A stretch of 11,778 bases of DNA from Chloroflexota bacterium (GTDB taxonomy: Bacteria > Chloroflexota > Anaerolineae > Anaerolineales > DRMV01): NCBI GenBank assembly GCA_013153335.1, contig JAADEP010000030.1:1-11778 (forward strand), written 5' to 3'. The notes under the pieces are model-generated. The model did no database searches, was not told the origin of the DNA, and saw only the letters and a program-made list of their open reading frames with translations. The position numbers and the translations under genes are program-made. Below are positions 6,768-11,778 of the stretch, in pieces (within the stretch, counting starts at the first letter, position 1; the number at the start of each line of letters is the position of its first letter).

Positions 6768-7301
6768 CTAGCGTACTTGTAAAGTGACGATGTCAGTAAA
6801 GAAAGAAATGCCGCTTTCCTCTAGCTCTGCGCCCCATAAAATCTCATAGGTCCCTGGCTGCATTAAAGTACATTGCAGATGGGTCTCGACCGTTGAGCCT
6901 TGGGCCAATTTCTGTGGACGCAAGAAGAAAAGGTAGTAAGTTTCTCCTTTTTTGACTTTCTCAACTTCAGCATCCAAAATTTGGCAAGACCAAGCCACTG
7001 GTTCTTCAGGGTCGACGACTTCAACCCAAATCAAATGTAGATGAGGCTCGTGGGGCCCTTGATTCGTGATACGTAATACGAACTCCCATGGTTCACCCGC
7101 AGTCACCACACGATTGGGAGGATACTCTGGAGTGATGGTCATGCCTCGCGTGAGTTCTCGTACCCATGCATCACTGCCCTCAAACACTTCGCGCATTCGC
7201 AACATGGACGAACAACCCAGGAACATATAAGCGAGGATGGCAAACGAGAAGACAGAGATTGTTCCAAATTGCGGTAATGACAATGGAAAATGTTTATTCA
7301 T
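6768..7301 (-). CDS. Putative lipoprotein with Ig-like beta-sandwich domain
   Basis: 177 residues; I do not recognise the family. Residues 1-30 look like a lipoprotein signal: MNKHFP, a hydrophobic stretch, then MFLGCSS with a candidate lipid-carrying Cys30. The lipobox is imperfect (Phe at -3). The mature part is predicted extracytoplasmic and reads as beta strands: ITPEYPPNRVVTAGEPWEFV, LRITNQGP, LHLIWVEVVDP and a closing GTYEILWGAELEE...FFTDIVTLQV. This resembles Ig-like domains with a 'tolerant of agonist/antagonist pair' strand pattern such as BsuPI or CARDB, but no specific match can be claimed. The ATG at 7301 is chosen over one eight codons upstream because AGGAGG lies 7 nt before it. 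GC content is about 48-50% in the 60-base samples I counted, well below neighbouring genes. It is separated from the SH3 operon by a 64-bp gap with its own promoter. Confidence 0.8.
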   Translation of the reverse strand: MNKHFPLSLPQFGTISVFSFAILAYMFLGCSSMLRMREVFEGSDAWVRELTRGMTITPEYPPNRVVTAGEPWEFVLRITNQGPHEPHLHLIWVEVVDPEEPVAWSCQILDAEVEKVKKGETYYLFFLRPQKLAQGSTVETHLQCTLMQPGTYEILWGAELEESGISFFTDIVTLQVR

Positions 7302-7308
7302 CTTTCGG

Positions 7309-7314
7309 CCTCCT
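7309..7314 (-). promoter_or_regulatory. Ribosome binding site AGGAGG for the lipoprotein gene
   Basis: AGGAGG on the - strand, 7 nt before the ATG at 7301. The alternative ATG at 7325 lies upstream of this site and has no such motif. Confidence 0.8.
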
Positions 7315-7426
7315 ATAAGCGACAAACCAGCAGGTTTTGCCTTTAGCGCTGTATATCCACGCTTGCATCTTTACAAAGATAGCATAAAATATGCTTCAGC
7401 TAGGAGCTGGGTTAAGATCGCCCATA

Positions 7427-7432
7427 ATTATA
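7427..7432 (-). promoter_or_regulatory. Candidate -10 box TATAAT for the lipoprotein gene
   Basis: A perfect TATAAT on the - strand in an AT-rich stretch, 125 nt upstream of the ATG at 7301. No good -35 hexamer lies at 16-19 bp (CAATAG at 17 bp), so recognition is uncertain. Confidence 0.35.
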
Positions 7433-7600
7433 CAAGCAAATCGCTTTCGCTATTGCCTCATACGCCACTTCTTCCATAGGGAAGGGTATGAGTCTTGCGG
7501 AAGGATATGTTTTGGGCCAGGGTTCTCGAAAGGATAAATTTCGCTCTAAATGGTGTCTGGAACCGCGTTCTTAGCCTCTTGCTATGAGTGAATCATGCAA

Positions 7601-7628
7601 CTCGCCGGAGCTGCCCGGCTCCGGCGAG
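7601..7628 (-). terminator. Stem-loop 61 nt downstream of dnaA, possible terminator
   Basis: A perfect 11-bp GC-rich stem, CTCGCCGGAGC (7601-7611) with GCTCCGGCGAG (7618-7628), and a 6-nt loop. It lies just after the dnaA stop in the direction of transcription. No U-tract follows on either strand (TTGCATGATT on the - strand), so it is not a textbook intrinsic terminator. It may act as a 3' stabiliser or an assisted terminator. Confidence 0.45.
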
Positions 7629-7688
7629 ACAAATCAGGGCACTGACTTGTAGGGACGCTTGTTCTATAGGGATGGAAAGTGGGGCGCC

Positions 7689-9146
7689 TTAGAGTTGATT
7701 TAAGCGCTCTTGAATTTCCCGAATCTCCCGGCGCAGCATAGGGTCTTGGGCAATTTGCTCTTCAATCTTACGGTAGCCATGCATCACGGTGGAGTGATCG
7801 CGGCCACCTAGAAGCTCGCCAATCTGGGGCCACGAGAGGCCTACTTCGTTGCGCAGTAAATACATCGCAACCTGCCGCGGATACGCTATACGCCGGGAGC
7901 GGCGCTTCCCCTTGAGGTCCTCGACGGAAACGTCGTACGTGCGCGCGACCAAGTCCAAAACGGCCTCAGCCGTGGGCCGTGGGCGCCGTTGGGGAATGAT
8001 GTCCGCGAGCGCGTTGCGCGCGGTCTCTAGGGTGAGCGGTTGGTTCCAGACTTCGCAATATGAGATCAGCCGTTTGAGCGCGCCCTCTAGCTCGCGCACG
8101 TTCGAGCGCAAGTGCTGGGCAATGAACTCCGCGACCTCGCGAGGCAGGGTCACGCCCATGCGTTGGGCCTTGCGCTCCAGAATCGCGATGCGGGTTTCAA
8201 AGTCGGGTGGTTGGATGTCGGCCATCAGCCCGCCTTCGAAGCGCGAGCGCAGACGTTCTTCAAGCAACCGCAATGCCTTGGGCGGACGGTCGGAGCTCAA
8301 TACCAGCTGCCGACCTCGGTTGTAAAGCGCATTGAACGTGTGGAAGAACTCGCTCTCGGAGCGTTCTTTGCCCGCGATGAACTGAATGTCATCCACCAGT
8401 AGGATATCCACTTCCCGATAGCGCGCCCGAAAGTCTCGCACGGTGTTGGTTTGAATCGCTTCGATGAACGCGTTGACAAAGTCTTCGGCGGATACATAAA
8501 GCACGCGGTACCCGTGTTCAAGGGCTCGATGGCCAATGGCATGCAACAGGTGCGTTTTTCCCAGGCCAACCCCCCCATAGATGAAGAGGGGATTGTACAC
8601 CCCGGGTTTGTCCGCAACGGCTCGGCTGGCCGCGTGGGCCATGCGATTGTTCGTGCCCACAACGAAGGTTTCAAACGTGTATTCTGGGATGAGATTGAGA
8701 GCCATGGGATCGGCATCCAATGGGTTTACGCGCGGCCAAGGTCCTGCAGCTCGGGCTTGTGTCGTTTGCGAAACCCGCGGCTCGGCCTCGTCCGCCAACG
8801 CGTCATCGTCATCCGGAGGCAAGGTTGCCTTTGGCTCGAGGCGTCCGGCCGCGGACGCGCCCGTCCGAGGGGCGAGCACGAAGTCCACCCGGCCTTGGGG
8901 AAGGCCGAAAATCAGCTGGAGTTTCCGTTCGACCAGGGGGCGTAACCGGTTCTGCAACCACTCAAGCCCCTGGGGTGAGGGCACCGCGACCCGCAACTGA
9001 TCCGCTTCCCAGGCGATGCCGCGGGTGTTTCGGAGCTTTTCGAATTGTTCCCGAGGCAATTCACGGCGCAGTTGGGCGAGCAAAGTGCGCCAAGCCACAT
9101 CCGGTTGTTCCAGGTTTGTAACAACGGCTGGTGTTTCGGTGATCAT
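7689..9146 (-). CDS. dnaA: Chromosomal replication initiator DnaA
   Basis: 485 residues, normal family length. DnaA is the AAA+ ATPase that binds oriC, melts it and loads the helicase. Domain I spans about 15-85. A variable linker follows (about 90-150) with an acidic PPDDDDALADEAEP stretch. Domain III carries Walker A GGVGLGKT (191-198), Walker B ILLVDDIQF (249-256), the arginine-finger region EERLRSRFEGG (296-306) and sensor II NVRELEGALKRL (349-360). Domain IV carries the DnaA-box-binding signature GRDHSTVMHGYRKI (448-461). All key residues are present. The frame stays open 57 codons further upstream, but the ATG at 9146 has GGAGG 8 nt before it and gives a usual N-terminus. No dnaN, recF or rpmH is next to it: a stem-loop and lipoprotein gene follow, and a glycosyltransferase lies upstream. 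Confidence 0.98.
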   Translation of the reverse strand: MITETPAVVTNLEQPDVAWRTLLAQLRRELPREQFEKLRNTRGIAWEADQLRVAVPSPQGLEWLQNRLRPLVERKLQLIFGLPQGRVDFVLAPRTGASAAGRLEPKATLPPDDDDALADEAEPRVSQTTQARAAGPWPRVNPLDADPMALNLIPEYTFETFVVGTNNRMAHAASRAVADKPGVYNPLFIYGGVGLGKTHLLHAIGHRALEHGYRVLYVSAEDFVNAFIEAIQTNTVRDFRARYREVDILLVDDIQFIAGKERSESEFFHTFNALYNRGRQLVLSSDRPPKALRLLEERLRSRFEGGLMADIQPPDFETRIAILERKAQRMGVTLPREVAEFIAQHLRSNVRELEGALKRLISYCEVWNQPLTLETARNALADIIPQRRPRPTAEAVLDLVARTYDVSVEDLKGKRRSRRIAYPRQVAMYLLRNEVGLSWPQIGELLGGRDHSTVMHGYRKIEEQIAQDPMLRREIREIQERLNQL

Positions 9147-9154
9147 CAGATTCC

Positions 9155-9159
9155 CCTCC
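9155..9159 (-). promoter_or_regulatory. Ribosome binding site GGAGG for dnaA
   Basis: GGAGG on the - strand within GGAGGGG, 8 nt before the ATG at 9146. It supports the 485-residue form over the longer open frame from 9317. Confidence 0.75.
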
Positions 9160-9407
9160 ACCAAGGTGTCCGCAGACCGAACCGTCCTCCCCGCTAGTGA
9201 GGGCGCTGCTGAGGTACGGGGCTCGTTTTCGTTAGGGGTACAAATCACGGTCTTGGGCGATGGCGTCCCCATTTTACCGAAAACCCGCCTTCCAGGCCGG
9301 GGTGCTTGGCCGGCCAAATCTAAAAATGCTCGGGGATTTAAGGTTTGGGAATGTTAAAGAATCCTGCCGAGAGGCCCCTTGCTCTAGGTAAACACCGCAT
9401 AAACGAA

Positions 9408-9436
9408 TTTAGAGCCCTTTCGCTTCAAGCTGTCAG
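9408..9436 (-). promoter_or_regulatory. Candidate dnaA promoter
   Basis: On the - strand CTGACA (9431-9436, 5 of 6 matches to TTGACA) is followed after exactly 17 bp by TCTAAA (9408-9413, 4 of 6 to TATAAT). Transcription would start near 9401 and give a leader of about 250 nt. Found by eye, not scored against the background. Confidence 0.4.
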
Positions 9437-9644
9437 GAATTGGGGCCCTTTTGAGGTACTCCCTTGTCAGCCTCGCTCGGTGCGTATGCCCTCTGGCCTG
9501 TTCGCCCCGCTGCATTTTGTTTCCTAATGCGAGTTTCCTTACGCGCGGCGAAATGGGACGTAAAGTTGCCTGAGGGGCAAATCACCCCCATATCTAGGTA
9601 CCGGTGTGCAGAAGGTGTCGCGGCCTTGGAATTGGCGGAGCTGC

Positions 9645-10832
9645 TCACGGGTTTACTGTAGACGGTCCGCCTCGTAGGGCCTGTTGTAGGCGTTCGAACA
9701 GTTGCAGATAGGCGCGGGCCGTGTTCTCCGGCGCGAACCTGCGCCGAATTTCTTCCGGATCCCCGCGATATCGTTCAGGGTGTTGGAGGACGCGAATAAC
9801 CGCTTGGGCCAAACTTTCGGGGTCGCCGACTTCCGCGATTTCGCCCATGCCCGTCATGCGGACAGGCTGCCGTACGCCAGGCAGGTTGGACGCGACAACC
9901 GGCACGCCGTTCATCATGGCTTCAATTTGGACGAGGCCGAAACTCTCGGTCGAATTGAGGCTCGGGAGGACCAAGACATCCAAATTGGGGTAAAACGCGG
10001 CCATTTCTTCGGGCGAAAGCAGCCCTAAGAACCGCCAGTGTCCCTGGGCCTCGAATTGTCGCGCGATCGGCAATACCTGCTCTCGATAGGCCTCTTCGCC
10101 CAGGACGTTTTCATACGGGCCGGCATACCAAACCAAAGCGTTGGGGAAGACCTCCAAAATGCGCGGCAGGGCCCGGAGCAGGACATCGACGCCTTTTTCG
10201 GCCGCTAGCCGCGCGGCCATCCCGATCACCGGGCGGCGGCCTTGAGGGTTGAAACGCTCGCGAAGCGCGCGGATGGCTTCAGGCGTTGCTGGGGGAAGGG
10301 TCACAGGAGGAAGGATGGTCGTCAGTTTGTGCCGGTATCGTCGCAAGTAGGGCGAGTGGTCCGCGTAGTCTTGCGTGTAGGTGACAATCTGGTGCGCGAA
10401 GGTCGCTGCGAGATGGTCCATGACGTGGACCGCGAAGTTTGCGACGCGGTTGAACCATCCTGGCGGGAGCTTAACATCGCAATGATACGTGATCACGGTG
10501 GGGCGCCGGAACAAGCGACCGCGCAAGGCCATGCCTGCCGCGTCGAATTGGGGTAGGTGCAGGTTGACCACATCGTGGGCCAAGATTTGTCGCGTGGCCT
10601 CGATGCCGAGCGTGGGTTGAATAACGCCCTTACTCACCCGCATGAGCACCGGCACTCGGACCACTTGAACGCCGTCCATGACTTCTTGGCGCGGCAGGGT
10701 TTTGTCATACTGGGATGTCAGCACCGTAACCGAGTGGCCCAATTGCACGAGTGCGCGGGCCAGGCGTTCCGCATAGATGGTCAAGCCACTGGTATGGGGT
10801 CGATAGTACGTTAGCGCGATCAGGATCTTCAT
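9645..10832 (-). CDS. GT4-family (GT-B fold) glycosyltransferase
   Basis: 395 residues. Enzymes of this group move a sugar from a nucleotide-sugar donor to a lipid, glycan or small-molecule acceptor, usually at the cytoplasmic face of the membrane. The N-terminal Rossmann half starts MKILIALTYYRPHTSGLTIY with the acceptor-side glycine-containing loop, followed by ERLARALVQLGHSVTVLT. The C-terminal half starts near 200 (PVIGMAARLAAEKGVDVLL) and contains the E-x7-E donor-binding motif, Glu296 to Glu304 in ESFGLVQIE, then GVPVVASNLPGVRQPV. No signal peptide or TM helix is evident. The ATG at 10832 is preferred over the open frame to 10922 because GGAGG lies just before it and MKILIALTYY is a typical family start. 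Neighbours (dnaA, cyclase) do not reveal the acceptor. Substrate is unknown. Confidence 0.93.
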   Translation of the reverse strand: MKILIALTYYRPHTSGLTIYAERLARALVQLGHSVTVLTSQYDKTLPRQEVMDGVQVVRVPVLMRVSKGVIQPTLGIEATRQILAHDVVNLHLPQFDAAGMALRGRLFRRPTVITYHCDVKLPPGWFNRVANFAVHVMDHLAATFAHQIVTYTQDYADHSPYLRRYRHKLTTILPPVTLPPATPEAIRALRERFNPQGRRPVIGMAARLAAEKGVDVLLRALPRILEVFPNALVWYAGPYENVLGEEAYREQVLPIARQFEAQGHWRFLGLLSPEEMAAFYPNLDVLVLPSLNSTESFGLVQIEAMMNGVPVVASNLPGVRQPVRMTGMGEIAEVGDPESLAQAVIRVLQHPERYRGDPEEIRRRFAPENTARAYLQLFERLQQALRGGPSTVNP

Positions 10833-10836
10833 AGCA

Positions 10837-10841
10837 CCTCC
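10837..10841 (-). promoter_or_regulatory. Ribosome binding site GGAGG for the glycosyltransferase
   Basis: GGGAGG on the - strand, but only 4 nt before the ATG at 10832, closer than the 7-8 nt seen for the other genes here. The start remains the best one on protein grounds. Confidence 0.6.
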
Positions 10842-10864
10842 CGGCAATCCCGTTCGGCCTGTAG

Positions 10865-10879
10865 CGCGAAGCTTTCGCG
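10865..10879. repeat. Short hairpin CGCGAA-GCT-TTCGCG
   Basis: A perfect 6-bp inverted repeat with a 3-nt loop, in the leader of the glycosyltransferase gene. No U-tract. Its role is unknown. Confidence 0.4.
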
Positions 10880-10925
10880 GGCTTCCGCCGGCCTGCACGC
10901 CTCCAAGCCGGGGCGCCGCCATAGA

Positions 10926-11009
10926 CGCGCCCCAACGCGCCGGCGCTTTCCGGAAGGCCGGTTGGCGTGTCGTGGCCCGCGCGACGCGCGGTTGGCGACT
11001 TGGGGCGTG
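10926..11009. repeat. Nested palindromes between cyclase and glycosyltransferase genes
   Basis: Outer arms CGCCCCAA (10928-10935) and TTGGGGCG (11000-11007) enclose a perfect 15-bp palindrome CCGCGCG-A-CGCGCGG (10977-10991), a TTCCGGAA palindrome (10948-10955) and a 9-bp direct repeat CGGTTGGCG (10959-10967 and 10989-10997). On the - strand the structure begins 11 nt after the cyclase stop. It may be a structured terminator or processing element. No U-tract follows. Confidence 0.45.
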
Positions 11010-11017
11010 CGTTTGGG

Positions 11018-11778
11018 CTACGCGGTCGCTTCCTCCGCCTCGTCGGGCAAGATCGCGACCACACGAGCCGGGCCGGCGCTCCCCCGGTGGATTTTAAGCG
11101 GGAAACACGCGACCTTGAACCCAAAGGGCGGCAACTCGCCCAAATTGACCAGGCGCTCGATTTGGGCGTAAGGCAGGTCAAGTTGGTGCGCGGCCCAGAA
11201 GATGCCCGGTTTGCCGCCGGCCATCAGAGCTTTGCGAGCTTGGCGGTCGAGGGGCTCATCCCACGACCAAGCATCAATGCCCATCACCCGGACGCCTTGG
11301 TCGTATAGCCATCGCGTGGCTTCGGGCGTAACCCCAGGTCCGCGGTATACGTAATCCGGCGAGTGATAATATTGGTCTCGGCCCGTATACATCAGCACGA
11401 TGTCCAGGGGTTTAAGCGTATAGCCGATACGCGCAAGGGCCTGCTGCACTTCTTCTTGCGTGATAGGATCGCCGTCGGCTTTGTGAGTCATATCGAGCAC
11501 GACCCCGTCTTGGAAGAACCACTCCAGGGGCAGCTCGTCGATCGTGGGCGCGGGTTGGCCTTGAATCGTGCTGTTGTAATGGTACGGAGCATCCACGTGG
11601 GTGACATCGTGGGTGCCCATGCGAGTGATGACCTCGATGGCCCAGCCTTCTTGGTTACGAAACACGGTAGGCGGAAGTTTGAGCAAGGCCTGGGCTTGTT
11701 GCGCGCCGGCCTGGTGGTCGAAATACTGGATTTCGACCCGCATAAACTCGGGCGTACCGGGCGGTGAGGGGGCAATCG
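11018..11778 (-). CDS. Cyclase / kynurenine formamidase-like metal hydrolase, 5' end cut by window
   Basis: The frame reads through the ATG at 11743 to the right window edge without a stop, giving IAPSPPGTPEF before that Met. The N-terminal PGTP region is typical of this family, so the true start lies outside. Members are zinc-dependent amide or ester hydrolases (kynurenine formamidase, isatin hydrolase, polyketide 'cyclases'). The metal-binding motif HxGTHxDxPxH appears as HDVTHVDAPYH (bases 11579-11611), with Val replacing the usual Gly and all His and Asp ligands kept. Later family blocks are present: DIVLMYTGRDQYYHSPDY, GVRVMGIDAWSWDEP, and near the end FKVACFPLKIHRGSAGPARVVAIL. Without other tryptophan-catabolism genes in view I cannot assign kynurenine formamidase. 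The glycosyltransferase start lies 185 bp downstream. Confidence 0.92.
   Translation of the reverse strand, partial: IAPSPPGTPEFMRVEIQYFDHQAGAQQAQALLKLPPTVFRNQEGWAIEVITRMGTHDVTHVDAPYHYNSTIQGQPAPTIDELPLEWFFQDGVVLDMTHKADGDPITQEEVQQALARIGYTLKPLDIVLMYTGRDQYYHSPDYVYRGPGVTPEATRWLYDQGVRVMGIDAWSWDEPLDRQARKALMAGGKPGIFWAAHQLDLPYAQIERLVNLGELPPFGFKVACFPLKIHRGSAGPARVVAILPDEAEEATA

Larger units (their letters stand above)
7302..7688. other. 387-bp non-coding gap between dnaA and the lipoprotein gene
   Basis: No credible gene. It contains the lipoprotein ribosome site and a candidate -10 box, a small hairpin AGCATA-AAA-TATGCT (7381-7395), a stretch at 7381-7440 with only 23 of 60 G or C, and a strong stem-loop at 7601-7628. 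I see no tRNA and no TTATCCACA-like DnaA boxes. A 7-of-9 resemblance (TTATACAAG at 7428) is isolated. Confidence 0.6.
9147..9644. other. 498-bp non-coding region upstream of dnaA
   Basis: No credible gene. From left to right on the + strand it holds the dnaA ribosome site, a GC-rich leader, two AT-richer patches (about 9319-9362 and 9387-9412), the direct repeat TAAAC at 9389-9393 and 9400-9404 (11-bp spacing), and the candidate dnaA promoter. I see no TTATCCACA-type DnaA boxes and no convincing terminator for the glycosyltransferase gene. Confidence 0.6.

Noticed and set aside
7237..7479. An 80-codon open frame on the + strand over the lipoprotein start and upstream gap
   Set aside because: Antisense to the lipoprotein start, no ribosome site and no family features.
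7459..7490. Imperfect stem CATAC...CTTCC/GGAAG...GTATG
   Set aside because: The arms are short and separated by a 7-nt against 1-nt internal bulge. Not distinguishable from chance.
9147..9317. 57-codon N-terminal extension of DnaA
   Set aside because: The ATG at 9146 has a good ribosome site and gives a standard domain I start. The extension shows no DnaA-like sequence.
9565..9590. GGGG/CCCC stem as terminator of the glycosyltransferase gene
   Set aside because: Only four paired G-C bases with no U-tract on the - strand.
9455..9661. Small + strand open frame starting at TTG 9464, ending in ELAELLTGLL
   Set aside because: It overlaps the 3' end of the glycosyltransferase gene, has a TTG start without a ribosome site and no recognisable family. 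Its end looks protein-like, but that is not enough to call a gene.
10833..10922. N-terminal extension of the glycosyltransferase to 10922
   Set aside because: The extension is Gly/Arg/Pro-rich and precedes a normal MKILIALTYY start that has its own GGAGG, and it would cover the hairpin at 10865-10879.
10705..11181. A 158-codon - strand frame bridging the cyclase and glycosyltransferase genes
   Set aside because: It overlaps both genes in another frame and has an Arg/Pro/Ser-rich composition typical of GC-rich shadow frames.
1..11778. Mobile elements, CRISPR arrays, toxin-antitoxin or defence genes
   Set aside because: I looked for repeat-spacer patterns, terminal inverted repeats with transposase motifs and phage genes on both strands and saw none. 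The kinase-like gene alone does not make a defence system.

Overview
The window reads as part of a GC-rich bacterial chromosome. Strong AGGAGG-type ribosome binding sites and TATAAT-type -10 boxes are visible. The secreted SH3 protein with proline/threonine-rich spacers, the kinase-like membrane protein and the general gene style suggest a member of Chloroflexota (Anaerolineae/Ardenticatenia-like). That placement is inference from style, not a database result. No tRNA, rRNA, CRISPR array, transposase or integrase is visible.

Layout. The left third (1-4546) runs on the + strand: the 3' part of a TrmA/RumA-type RNA uracil-C5 methyltransferase, a 993-residue zinc-ribbon/pseudokinase/multi-TM protein, and a TrmH-type tRNA ribose methyltransferase. 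The three are closely spaced (18 and 32 bp gaps) and probably co-transcribed. From 4528 to the right edge everything lies on the - strand. The TrmH gene and cdsA meet tail to tail with a 19-bp overlap. Reading leftward on the - strand, a promoter at about 6730-6759 probably drives an operon of secreted SH3 protein, A24 prepilin-type peptidase and CdsA (phospholipid synthesis), all concerned with the cell envelope. Upstream of it are a lone AT-richer lipoprotein gene, a 387-bp non-coding gap with a strong stem-loop, dnaA, a 498-bp non-coding dnaA leader, a GT4 glycosyltransferase, a 185-bp palindrome-rich gap, and the 5'-truncated end of a cyclase/kynurenine-formamidase family gene.

Most genes are ordinary housekeeping or envelope genes. 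The item that best deserves a second look is the pseudokinase protein at 765-3746. It keeps the kinase fold landmarks but lacks the catalytic lysine and aspartate, carries an N-terminal CxxC zinc ribbon, a tandem repeat after the kinase domain, a long helical stalk and about six or seven membrane helices, and its base composition drops sharply along its length. Secondary points are the solitary dnaA without dnaN or recognisable DnaA boxes, a prepilin peptidase with a compressed cysteine loop, and an AT-rich patch around the lipoprotein gene.
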